Of a DNA stretch of 64,000 bases, positions 36,554-46,038 are shown in pieces. The notes below the pieces were generated by a model that was given only the letters and a program-made list of their open reading frames with translations, ran no database searches and was not told the DNA's origin. This stretch comes from Hofstenia miamia (taxonomy: Eukaryota > Xenacoelomorpha > Acoela), in assembly GCA_004352715.1 (NCBI GenBank), contig SCFE01000079.1, positions 932,871 through 996,870 on the forward strand, given 5' to 3'. Made by a program: the position numbers and the translations under genes. Position 1 is the stretch's first letter, and each line of letters begins with the position of its first letter.

Positions 36554-37902
36554 CAGTACTGGCCAAAAGTTTGGGAACACTTTCCAAATTTAGAAATTTT
36601 TGTATTTTACACTAAAAACGCAATGTAGAAACAATATAATAACACCATATTGAAAGTAAATAGTTAATTCAGAAAAACTCACTAATATTTTGTACGTCCG
36701 CGATTATTGGCCAAACACACAGCACTGCGATTTGACATTGACTCAACCAGCTTTCTACAATAATCATCGGTAATCTCTGTGCACCATACCACTTTAATTT
36801 GCTCTTTCAGATCGTCGTGTGATGTGCATTGGCGCTTCCTCAGGCAGTTTTTGATGTGATCCCAGCAATTTTCTTTGACGTTGAGGTCTGGGGAGTTTCC
36901 CGGCCAGTTCTCAAGCAGCCAAAAGTCTTGTGATGCAATCCACTGTTTCACAACTTTGGCGCTGTGGCAAGGAGCACCATCTTGTTGTAGTACAGATGTT
37001 CCGCAAAGCTGCATAAACATGGGAACTTTCTCCTGAATTATTTTGAGGTAGGCCTTGGCTGTGACTGTCTCGTTGTGAGGAACAAAATGCAGACCAGCAC
37101 GCCCATTCGCAGTTATAGCACCCCAAATCATCACAGAAGGTGCTGAGCGGACAGTTTGTTGCGTGTAACGTGTGTTGAATCTTTGGTTTCTTGGTCGTCG
37201 AACGTGTGGCCGGTATGATGTAAACTGGCAAATCTTGGATTCGTCACTAATCATTACTTGATGCCACATCTCAGGAGTGTAGTGTTGGTATTGCCTGCAG
37301 AAGCACACCGGTATTGAATGTTCTTTGAAGACAATGAGGGTTTGGCTGCCGGTTTGCACGATGGAAGGTCAAAGGTAGTATTCAATCGACGCCTAATGGT
37401 GCGTGTTGATACATTCTGCACTACCGCACCTAGATTTGCTTTGACTTCAGAAGATGAAGAGAATGGTTGATTGACGACGTAACGGTGAATGAGGCGGTCA
37501 GTCTGAGGGGTTGTCACTTTTGGTCTTCCAGACCGCTTGCGAGAGGAAAAATTTTGCAGTTGCTGATAGCGAGTAACACTTCTGGATACCGAAGATACTG
37601 ACCCGCACATTCTAACAGCTATAGCGCGATAATTGTACCCCTCCTCGTACAAGATATGAATTTGAGTACGCTTTGTTGGTGAAATTTCACTACCACAGGC
37701 CATATTTCAAACTATAATGATAGTGCTTTTTCAGTGAAAATGTATTGTGTGTAAATCTAAAGTTGGCTTAATTTGATTGGCTAAATGAATCGGTTGTAAA
37801 TTCTAGGAAAAAATTGGGAATTCCAGAAATTTTACGAAGTTTCCAGGAAATAACATAAAACACGCTTTAGACAGGTTACTGTTCCCAAACTTTTGGCCAG
37901 TA

Positions 37903-37905
<3 letters not shown>
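36554..37905 (-). mobile_element. Tc1-like element, copy 2, both ends present
   Basis: 1352 bp with inverted ends CAGTACTGGCCAAAAGTTTG at the left and CAAACTTTTGGCCAGTACTG at the right; the match extends to about 26 bp. A TA follows the right end (37906-37907), as expected for Tc1/mariner insertion; the left flank is hidden by the N. It encodes one transposase, described separately. Confidence 0.9.
36682..37703 (-). pseudogene. Tc1-like transposase, frameshifted, DD35E spacing
   Basis: Would cut and paste the element. The N-terminal frame (37703-37254) has two helix-turn-helix regions: ISPTKRTQIHILYEEGYNYR with AVRMCGSVSSVSRSVTRY, then a GRP hinge (RKRSGRPKVTTPQ), then TRTIRRRL. The C-terminal frame (37359-36682) carries the catalytic triad: Asp in ISDESK, Asp in LQQDGAPCH and Glu in DLNVKENCW. 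I count 35 residues between the second Asp and the Glu, against 34 in classic Tc1; the extra residue is in LLENWP. The two frames overlap near 37254-37359, so one small indel breaks the gene. Apart from that it looks young. Confidence 0.85.
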
Positions 37906-37936
<31 letters not shown>

Positions 37937-37946
37937 NATATATATA
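37906..37946. repeat. (TA)n microsatellite with a single-N joint at 37937
   Basis: A pure TA run directly after the Tc1 end. The single N is another contig joint. Confidence 0.9.
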
Positions 37947-38953
37947 CAATAATATACATATATTATTTGCCGGACAAATATCTTACAACGCCATTGTCAA
38001 TTCCTTAAATGTTAGTTCAGCAGCTACATTGTACAAAAATACATGTACATACAAGGAACCACAATTGATCAGCCCTTATTTTGATGTATTTTTTTTCAGT
38101 TTGTGTTACCTAAGCAATGAAATAGAAAACTGCTTGACCGCTTATTTATTAATACTGTTTACCTTTGTATGACTTAGTGAGCATTAATGCTACTATAATC
38201 ACACAAGTCAGACTTTTGATTGCTATTGTTTTATGTTTATATCTATAGTGTCATATGAGTAACAAAGTTTATAATGGCACGATTTTAGTTTTAGTATAAT
38301 TTTGTCCATATCATGTTGAAAAACATCTTCTTTTGGATTCTATTACTATGATACCTACTTCGCATGATGTACACTGTACATATTATATTTTTGGAGTAGA
38401 GAAAGCAATCATCAGTAGTTAAATCTATACTAGAGGTGGGCGCAGACTCGAAAAGGTCGGCGGCGATGACGCAGCTGGCTGAGCGACATCTATAGGACTG
38501 GATTAGACTGCATAATATTCCAAATAGAAACCCCATAAGGACTATAGCCCCGAAAAAACCGTATATGATGCAAGCAGTATTGTGAAACTATCTATCTCTA
38601 AAAAGGTTCCTCATGCACTTACACGCAATCTGATTAATAAGACATAATCTATAATTTGTATATTGAGTTGTTGCTAATGTGGCCTAGGCTTCCGGAAAAG
38701 GCAAGGAGGCCAGACAATTTTTTCAAAATTTTTTTTATAAGAGACCATAATAAATTTGCCGCAACAACATGTTTTGCTTAATATCCATTCGTAATAAAAA
38801 ATCAAATCAAAAATCATGAAGACCCAACTTTTGAGGGAAAAAGTGATCAATTGGAAGTTCATAGCTGATCATTGTCATGTCCATTGCAATAAGTTGCAAG
38901 TATGCTTATATAGTTATTTTGTTGAAAGTGGACACTAAATTTAAAAATTGCTA
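37947..38953. other. Intergenic DNA with one small candidate frame
   Basis: A minus-strand 81-codon frame at 38536-38291 begins with a hydrophobic stretch (MGFLFGILCSLIQSY) and is less AT-biased than its surroundings. It has no homologue I can name. Nothing else supported. Confidence 0.35.
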
Positions 38954-40246
38954 TAGTTGGCTGAAAAAAAAATGATACTGAGCACCTATTTTTTCACGCT
39001 TTGTGGAAACGTATTGAGACGTTTTAGAGGAAAACTATAAAAATAAAAGACAACGAGAATTTTGTGAACTTTAAAATGGTCAAACAAAAAAGTTAATTAA
39101 TTAAACTGATACTTCGTAATTATTTGAAAACATTTATTAAACAAATTGTTTTGCTTTGCAAAGTTTCTACTTGATTTTTTCGGGAATGGAAACGTTGGAA
39201 CAGCTTGAAAACGCCTTTGCGACATCGCAAATTTCTCGATCAACTTATTTTCGAAAGCTAAAAAAATTCGACAAGGAGAATCTCTCAAAAGAAGAAAAGG
39301 AAGTGGACGCCCTCGAAAAATTATTGGAAAATTCATTCAGAAAACAGTCGCAATTGCTCTCAAAAATCCCAATATTTCAGGGGAAAAAATTGCAAACCGA
39401 CTTCAAACTGAAGCCGACATCTCTGTGCATGAAACCACAGTTAAGAGAACACGGAAAAAAGTGGAGTTACAAAAATTGGCAGAAAAAATCGACTTCTGAT
39501 TACAAAAAAACATCAAGAAAAAAGATTAAATTTCGTGAAAGATTCGAAAGACTACACTTTTGAAGATGTTTGGATAACTGATGAGTGCGTATTTCAACTA
39601 CACAGAAACAAAGTACAAGTGTGGTCGTCAAAGAAATGTCCAAGACCAACAAAAGCGGTTCCAAAGTTCGACCAAAAAATTATGGTTTGGGGAGCACTTT
39701 CCTATCGTGGGTTTTATTTGAAAATTTTAGACGGAAAAGCCACAATCGACAGTCAAAGATATTGCCAAATTATAGCTGAATTTATGCCTTATGCTGATGC
39801 TTTATATGATGATGGATGGATACTCCAACAGGACGGAGCAACCCCGCACACGTCAGCAAAGACAAAAAATTGGTTTTCTGAAAATAATATCCAGTTTTTG
39901 CAATGGCCACCAAGTTCTGCTGATCTTTCTCCAATCGAAAACGTGTGGCAGATATTGAAAAATGACGTTGAGAAGAAAAATCCGAAAAATATATCCGATT
40001 TAAAAGAAAAAATCCAAGAAAGTCAACACATTTTGACATCTGAAATGAAGTCCAATTTAATGAAATCAGTTTCAGTTCGTTTGAATGAAGTTATTTCTAC
40101 AGGAGGAAAACAAATTAGACTTTGATGCTTTTTACTTATAGTCCTTTAATGTATCTTTAAAATCTTACCTTTCTTGAGTTGTTACGTTCAGTAGTTCAAA
40201 AGTAATAGGCCTTTTTTCTAGTCTCATTTTTTTTGCAGCCAACTAT
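38954..40246 (+). mobile_element. Tc1-like element 3, complete ends
   Basis: 1293 bp. Left end TAGTTGGCTGAAAAAAAAAT and, read inward from the right, TAGTTGGCTGCAAAAAAAAT; the match continues for roughly 28 bp. TA flanks at 38952-38953 and 40247-40248. Unrelated in its ends to the CAGTACTGG family. Confidence 0.85.
39186..40125 (+). pseudogene. Tc1-like transposase of element 3, two frameshifts, DD34E
   Basis: Starts at ATG 39186 (METLEQLENAFATSQISRST), a helix-turn-helix-like N-terminus. The coding frame then shifts near 39345 to a stretch with the usual linker pattern (LKNPNISGEKIANRLQTEAD), and shifts again near 39495 into the catalytic domain (39535-40125). Catalytic residues are Asp in WITDECVF, Asp in LQQDGATPHTS and Glu in LSPIENVW; I count 34 residues between the last two. 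All three acidic residues are present, so only the frameshifts inactivate it. It recognises its own inverted ends in the family model. Confidence 0.85.
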
Positions 40247-41073
40247 ATCTCAAACTTCGATTACTTAGATATGCTAATTTATATTTCTTAAATAACTATT
40301 ATTTTTTTATTTCAGTTTTCTCACCTCCATTGACATGCTTCATTTCAGATTCCCAATTTCACCCTATTCTATTGATTAAATGGACTTAGGATAGTGATGA
40401 TTTGTGATTTATCTGGATCACTCTTTTACATGCGTCTACTTTGTCTCTTGGCCAGCATTTGCACTTTAACCGAGGCATGGCGTTAAACATTATATTTTTA
40501 TTTATATGAAATAATCTTCCACGTTGTCAGCTATTTTTTTAGGAGAATGGAATTTGTATTTAAAGTATTTAAACTAAAATATATTGGAAGGAAGAGATAC
40601 GCCTTCTTTCATTGAATATTAGTTACAGAATATTTGAATTAATAATTTAGATTTTTTGTGACGAGAATGTGAGGGAGGTCAAATTTCCCAATAGTGTCAC
40701 ACTCCAAATTGGCCCTCCCCTGCTACTTTCACTCACTATGAGAACATACTGAGTCCTCCAATGCTAGTTTATATAATATTTAAGCTTAGCAATTGTATTT
40801 TGTCTACTATTTTCAATTAATCACTTAAAAAATTATTCAGTTCAGTATGCATAAATCTTTTTCTGCATATCATTTGTTACATTTGTTCCAATTCCGAGGA
40901 AGACCATAATATTAATATATAAACTTTGGATACAATTATTGGATGTAATGTAAAATAAATGTAGTAAATTTTGTTTTGCTTCTTATTAAGCAATTGATTT
41001 TCATTTGCTTTCTTGAAACCCTGCACATCTTAGGATATATTGTTCTTTGATTCATCTAAAACTGTTTCTTTAG
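40247..41073. other. Intergenic AT-rich DNA
   Basis: No supported gene or element. Confidence 0.6.
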
Positions 41074-41204
41074 GTAAAATTCTTAAGGTGTTTCAAGACA
41101 AAGAGTTCCCTGAAGTATTAGAAAATGTTCAAATAATGGGATTAATAACTGGCGATTTAAGCGAACCAGAAAACAATTCATGTCTAAATTCATTGTGTTT
41201 TTAA
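41074..41204 (+). pseudogene. Exon-like fragment resembling a Ski2/Mtr4-type RNA helicase
   Basis: After a good acceptor (AAACTGTTTCTTTAG, ending 41073) a 42-codon frame runs to a stop at 41202. Its LENVQIMGLITGDLSEPENN followed by SCL resembles the helicase segment written VGLITGDV...P.ASCL in Ski2 and Mtr4. The helicase motifs that should follow (SCLIMTTE) are replaced by an early stop. I read this as a stranded or pseudogene exon; a chance match is possible. Confidence 0.35.
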
Positions 41205-41415
41205 AAATTTGTTTCCTAAGAAGAGCCAATTAACATAAAATTAGGGTGGTAAATACAATGAGATTTAATGGTCAATGTGAATCGTGCTATTGGAGAGACT
41301 CTCATTAGAAGCCTATGATCATACTTACATTTGCTTTTCGGATTGTCTAAAAATTTTATAGCTATAGGATTTGTCGATGGAACAATTTTGAATAAATCAA
41401 TAGTTATAAGTAGTA

Positions 41416-41444
41416 TTTCTTTCGTTTTAGATATGAAGCGATGA
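41416..41444 (+). promoter_or_regulatory. Splice acceptor and minimal uORF before MFS gene 1
   Basis: ATTTCTTTCGTTTTAG ends at 41430. A three-codon upstream frame ATG-AAG-CGA-TGA (41433-41444) then ends on a stop that overlaps the main start in the form ATGA. A scanning ribosome would meet the uORF first, so it could lower or tune translation. The acceptor may serve a 5'-UTR intron or trans-splicing. Confidence 0.5.
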
Positions 41445-42682
41445 AATCTTTCAAAGAATTTCAGTTTCTGTTTTCGGTGGTTTTGATCATTATTATATAC
41501 GGAGCAGAAACATTTAATCGTTATGTCTTAACACCATTATTTCCACTCTTTGCACACAGAAGAGGAATTAGTATAACAGTAATAGGGAGTTTATTGGGTG
41601 TGAACGACATCTCAGGACTGATATTTTCAATTTTATTGACATTCCTATTGAGACCAAATTTGACTAAGGTTTTCTTCATTTTTGGTGGACTTTTAGGGGG
41701 TGTGTTCTTTCTTGCATTCGGAATTCTTGAATATGTGGATAACAACTTCTTACTTACTATAATCATTTTCTTGAACTGTGCTTTGAATGGAGTTTCCTTG
41801 GCTATGGTACATGGATGTGGAATCCCGGTGGTCAATAGCATATACTCAAAACATGCAGCTACAACCGTCTCAATTATGCAAACAGTTTCTGGCGTAAGCA
41901 TTTTCTTAGCGCCTGTAGCTGGAGGTATTCTCTACAATATCGGTGGATTCCAGTTCCCCTTTCTTGTTTTCGGCACCGTTGAAGTAGCGATTGTACTTAT
42001 CTTAGGATGTATAATGCCCAAATCGGGTGATGAACAAATAAAAGATACCAAAGCAAATGAATGCTTAGCTAGTGATATGAAAAAGTTTTTAAGCTACAAA
42101 TTGCTTTGCCTAAGTTCTCCGTTTTTCTGTTATGTCTCTGCTTTAGGATTTCGATCTGCGGCGTTGGCCATTTTCATGAAAGAAAGATTTGGTTTGGATG
42201 AAACCAATAATTTTTATGTGTTTTTTGCAATAAGCTTACCCTACACATTAGTGTCTCCAATCTTTGGATTTTTGCTTGACAGAGGATACTGTCAAAATTT
42301 GTACATGGTTAGCATTTTTACACATCCTTTAATCACCCTTTTGTATTTCTTAATTGACCACGTTCAGGTATTTAATAATATCTACTACCTTATCGTTGTT
42401 TTGATTTCTGGTGCGATTCATTGTTCCTGCTTAACGCTGTCGTGTTTCTTCCAGCTGAAAATCCTCTCCACCCATTGTGATTTTAAAAGTCAATTAAACG
42501 AAATCGCAGCAGTAAGCCAAATATTTACTTGGATTCGTTTTTTTGGAAAGATGTTGGGATCTATAGTATTTGGAGGCTTTCTGATGGACTATATTGGTTT
42601 TACAAATACAAGCCTTGTTTTGTGCTTGGTGACAACGCTTTCTTCAATAGCAGCATTTCAATGTGCAAGTAATGGCGTTTAA
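41441..42682 (+). CDS. MFS transporter 1 (SLC18B1/VMAT-like)
   Basis: 413 residues in one uninterrupted exon, with about twelve hydrophobic segments, the size and layout of a major facilitator. TM1 carries YGAETFNRYVLTPLFPLF. The TM5 antiporter-type motif is at 147-174 (MQTVSGVSIFLAPVAGGILY, then F-P-F), close to the pattern in SLC18 vesicular transporters. The central cytoplasmic loop is at about 195-215. LAIFMKERF is at 242-250 and a motif-A-like FLLDRGY at 278-283 between TM8 and TM9. The usual motif A between TM2 and TM3 is degenerate. It likely exchanges a small organic cation or polyamine for protons across a vesicle or plasma membrane; the substrate cannot be read from sequence. It is convergent with and co-linear to the gene at 44019-45260. 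No intron in the coding region. Confidence 0.88.
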   Translation: MKSFKEFQFLFSVVLIIIIYGAETFNRYVLTPLFPLFAHRRGISITVIGSLLGVNDISGLIFSILLTFLLRPNLTKVFFIFGGLLGGVFFLAFGILEYVDNNFLLTIIIFLNCALNGVSLAMVHGCGIPVVNSIYSKHAATTVSIMQTVSGVSIFLAPVAGGILYNIGGFQFPFLVFGTVEVAIVLILGCIMPKSGDEQIKDTKANECLASDMKKFLSYKLLCLSSPFFCYVSALGFRSAALAIFMKERFGLDETNNFYVFFAISLPYTLVSPIFGFLLDRGYCQNLYMVSIFTHPLITLLYFLIDHVQVFNNIYYLIVVLISGAIHCSCLTLSCFFQLKILSTHCDFKSQLNEIAAVSQIFTWIRFFGKMLGSIVFGGFLMDYIGFTNTSLVLCLVTTLSSIAAFQCASNGV

Positions 42683-43854
42683 CACTTATACTTTATAAAT
42701 GATGTCACTAATTTACCCTATTATATGATAAAGTTGTGTGATATTAACGTAGTAATCCTTATAACCTATGAAATTTAAAATTTATAATCACTCAAAATCA
42801 ACTGAAACTTGTATAAAAATGGATGCAAGTGAATTAAGAAATACAATCAAGTCTTCTTTTAATTCTTACTAGAGCATGTTTTCAGATTTTGTCTAAGAAA
42901 TACCTAACAGTTTTACGTATAGCGAATAATATTTACATAAAAGTTTCAAGAATATAGTCCAAAGATTGGGAATTACAAAGCAATATGAAATATCAAAATA
43001 GATTCGAATGAAGCCAGTGAATTTAAAGAATATTTGACCAAAACTTATATTTAAAAACAAACCACGTGGAATTTCATAATGAATGTAGAAAATCATATAT
43101 TCCAAATCAGCGTGTAACAAAATTTCAGTTTTTTAATCTTTATCTATATTTTTCAATGATTCTATATTAAATCGATGTTGCTGATTCTGAAAATGTACAT
43201 TATTAAATCATATCATTCCTATAATTATTTTTTACATGTAGAAAATCATTTGATGCCTTGATTATTATAATTTTCTATGCCTACTATATTTCATAGAATA
43301 ATTTATAGTTTCACTTTAATCGCAAATCCACCTTAAACTGTAGGTAAAAGAAAGTCCCCGTGAAGATGTCTCTGATAACAGTGAGTTTTCTTCCAACAAG
43401 CAATGATGGAAGAACACCACCCTTTCATAATAAAACAGCCTACTAGGCCACATTGAATATCTGCTTGGACAAACAAATAAACCTAACATCACAAGTACTG
43501 GTTGACTTATTTAGGATTGAACCTTCAAATCAACATTATTTGAAATCAAAGGTTGGTAAGTGACATAGAATTGGTGTCTAGTAAATTTTAATACTGTTTT
43601 GTTTGATAGTCTTACACTAGCATTTGATACAATATCCTTCACTATGTTTATCATTTACTTGCAAACCCTAGAGGGCGCTTCAGTCTAATAGAACACCTTG
43701 TAAATTGTATTTTCAAAATGATAAATATAAGAAAAATCAATACATAGTAGTTTATTTCCTAAAGAACATTTAATAGAAGTAACTGCAATGTTTCTTTCAA
43801 TTTATAAGCTGATATAATTCTATTTGTAACTACGGTATTTTTTAATCAACAATA
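42683..43854. other. Region between the convergent MFS genes
   Basis: AT-rich 3' flank. No clear AATAAA directly after the stop of gene 1. Nothing else supported. Confidence 0.55.
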
Positions 43855-43992
43855 CAAGGTTCCAAATGACGAAAATTATTTGCAGTCTTTCTAAATTATA
43901 GATAAATCATTCATCATTCAATAATGACTTTCACGACTTTCTGAAACATTCATGGTGGTTCAAGTCCAGGATCGCTTTGCACTATAGGGTAT
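43855..43992 (+). repeat. 138-bp repeat at the 3' side of MFS gene 2
   Basis: AAGGTTCCAAATGACGAAAA through CAAGTCCAGGATCGC and a GGTATGG end. A close direct copy lies at 45797-45935, on the other side of the gene, and a weak partial copy near 46108-46165. The next bases lead into the 3' end of MFS gene 2, so this is probably gene-linked 3' flank rather than a transposon. Confidence 0.8.
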
Positions 43993-44018
43993 GGATATAG
44001 TTTTTTCAAGATAGGTTT

Positions 44019-45260
44019 TTAGTAATCATACATTGAAAGGTATAGCACTGGGGGCACAGTTACTGAAGTAAGAAAAAATAAAATATAAAATGTAGGAATG
44101 AATCCAAAGTAATCCATGCAAAAACCACCAAATACAATTGATCCAATGAACTTACCAAGCAGACGAACTATTGAAAAACATTGATTGGCAACTGGCATTT
44201 CATTAAGTTTGTTGTTGAAATCACACTTTTCAGCAAAGTTTATAAGTTGAAAAAGAGACGATAGTGTTGTTGATGAGCAATGAGCGCCACTAATTACTAA
44301 AATTACTATTAAATAAGGAATATTGTTGCATTGAGGGAAAAAATCAATAATTACATAGCAGAACAATATAGGGGGATGCAAGACAATAGAAGATAAATAA
44401 ATGACTTTGAAGTAGCCTCTATCAAGGAAGTAACCAAATAGGGGTGCGGCTAGGGTGTAGGGAACACTAAGAGCGAAAAAAATATAGAAATTATTAGACT
44501 CGTTTAAGTCAAATCGCTCTTTTAAGAATATTGCAAGAGCTGTCACTCGAAATGCTGTAACTACAACACAAAGACAAAACGGAGAAATGTAACAGAAAAA
44601 GCGTATTCCAACAAATTTATTCATGTCCTCTTTCGATGAACTTCTAGCATCATTTTCAGTTTGTTGAATATCCTTAGTTGTTGGAATCATTAGGAGTAAT
44701 ATTGTGGTTAACAGAAATTGAATTGTTCCAAGAGATACGAATGGACACATATATCCACTTAGGTCGTAAAGTATGCACCCAATAGCAGGTGCAAGTATTG
44801 CTGCAACTCCTGAGAATGCTTGTAGGAGAGAAACCAACATGCCAGGACGCTTTGAATACAGAGTTATGACAACCGGGGCTCCGCATGCATACACTATGGC
44901 CATAGAAAGGCCATTGAATCCTCGGTTAATATAGCCAAGAATGACAATGATGTTCTTATTCTCAACTAAATTTAAAAGTCCAAAGGTAAACAACATGAAG
45001 CCTCCAAGATAAAGACCAAATACATAAAAAGATTTTAAGTTTGAAGGTCTGAGTATCGATGGTAAGACAAATGCACATATTAATGCTGAAAAGTAGTTCA
45101 ATCCCAGTGTGATTCCAATTGCGGTAAGTGAAATTCCTCTTTCTTCAGCAAACAAAGGAAATATTGGTGGTAAAATCTCAGTATTAAATGTCTCTGTTCC
45201 AAATAATATAATAACAAGCCCAACTGTGATATAAGTTCTAAGTCGATGAAATATCTCCAT
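44019..45260 (-). CDS. MFS transporter 2 (SLC18B1/VMAT-like)
   Basis: 413 residues on the minus strand, one exon, aligning with MFS gene 1 end to end without a gap. Shared blocks: G-T-E-T-F-N at 21-26, E-R-G-I-S at 40-44, A-C-G-A-P-V-V at 125-131, the TM5 motif LLQAFSGVAAILAPAIGCIL (145-164), ALAIFLKERF (241-250), NNFYIFFALSVPYTL (256-270), FLDRGY (278-283) and LLGKFIGSIVFGGFCMDYFG (367-386). About twelve TM segments. The TM5 motif has G-C where gene 1 has G-G. Conservation of both frames at full length argues that both are functional. An acceptor-like TTTGATTTAG lies eight bases before the ATG, as for gene 1. Substrate unknown. Confidence 0.88.
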   Translation of the reverse strand: MEIFHRLRTYITVGLVIILFGTETFNTEILPPIFPLFAEERGISLTAIGITLGLNYFSALICAFVLPSILRPSNLKSFYVFGLYLGGFMLFTFGLLNLVENKNIIVILGYINRGFNGLSMAIVYACGAPVVITLYSKRPGMLVSLLQAFSGVAAILAPAIGCILYDLSGYMCPFVSLGTIQFLLTTILLLMIPTTKDIQQTENDARSSSKEDMNKFVGIRFFCYISPFCLCVVVTAFRVTALAIFLKERFDLNESNNFYIFFALSVPYTLAAPLFGYFLDRGYFKVIYLSSIVLHPPILFCYVIIDFFPQCNNIPYLIVILVISGAHCSSTTLSSLFQLINFAEKCDFNNKLNEMPVANQCFSIVRLLGKFIGSIVFGGFCMDYFGFIPTFYILFFLTSVTVPPVLYLSMYDY

Positions 45261-45355
45261 TTTTAATCTAAATCAAATTGATTTTTGAAATTTCTTATAA
45301 AAAAGTTAAGATTTCATGCTAATAAAGCAAGTGATTCAGCGACTATTTAGCAATC
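45261..45355 (-). promoter_or_regulatory. 5' flank of MFS gene 2 with an acceptor-like site
   Basis: On the minus strand CAATTTGATTTAG then ATTAAAAATGG places an AG eight bases before the start codon. The same flank is repeated in degraded form at 45430-45560. Confidence 0.45.
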
Positions 45356-45429
45356 TGATGGTTTTTGATTATAGATAAGGTTTACAAGTATAGAAATAGT
45401 CTTGAGTTTTTCACAATTAAAAAATGTTT

Positions 45430-45560
45430 CTGCCGTATCCCAATTTTTAATCTAAATCAAATTGACTTTAAACTTTTTAATTAAGGAGGAAGGTGCAATG
45501 GCACACAGCTAAAGCCAGTGAATCATAAAATATTCAGAAAGGTGATAGTTTTTGCGCTAA
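45430..45560 (-). pseudogene. Ghost copy of the MFS 5' flank, start codon lost
   Basis: Contains ATTTTTAATCTAAATCAAAT as in 45261-45285. Further out, GCTAAAGCCAGTGAATCATA matches GCTAATAAAGCAAGTGATTC of the live flank. At the start position one inserted base turns AAAAATGG into AAAAATTGGG, so the ATG is gone. No coding region of the lost paralogue remains next to it. Confidence 0.6.
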
Positions 45561-45796
45561 TTAAACTTACAAGAGTCAAGTTTTGAAACTTTCATATTTA
45601 TTGAATTAAATAGTAAAAATGTTAACAAGCGAAGTATTTATATAATCTTGCTTAAAATATTTATTTAATTATACATTGCAAAAACAGTTTACAAGTATTC
45701 TCATTTAGCGCTTTATTATTTATGACAATTTGTAAAAACTATTGTATACAACCACGGCCGTAAAACTAGCAAACCATGGAAAAAATGCAGACATCG

Positions 45797-45935
45797 AAGG
45801 TTCCAATTGACGGAAATTATTTGCAGTCTTTCTAAATTATAGATAAATCATTCATCATTCAATAATCACTTTCACAACTTTCTAAGACATTCATGGTAGT
45901 TCAAGTCCAGGATTGCTTTGCATTATAGGTATGGC
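45797..45935 (+). repeat. Second copy of the 138-bp MFS 3'-flank repeat
   Basis: A close match to 43855-43992 but with no transporter next to it. Together with the ghost 5' flank it marks where a former tandem paralogue stood. Confidence 0.75.
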
Positions 45936-45979
45936 GCCCTGCATGTTTCACTTGACTATTCTTTCCTGCCGCAGGACCT

Positions 45980-45981
<2 letters not shown>

Positions 45982-46037
<56 letters not shown>

Positions 46038-46038
46038 A
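45982..46038. repeat. (TA)n microsatellite
   Basis: About 50 bases of TA with a TG interruption. The frame at 45918-46124 is a shadow of it. Confidence 0.95.

Noticed and set aside
41521-41901. 126-codon antisense frame in MFS gene 1 (and 44674-44886 in gene 2)
   Set aside because: Shadow of a conserved, well supported coding frame.
43955-43990. TGGTTCAAGTCCAGG as a Pol III B box of a SINE
   Set aside because: No A box upstream, and the second copy changes the first base of the box. The repeat is better explained as MFS 3' flank.
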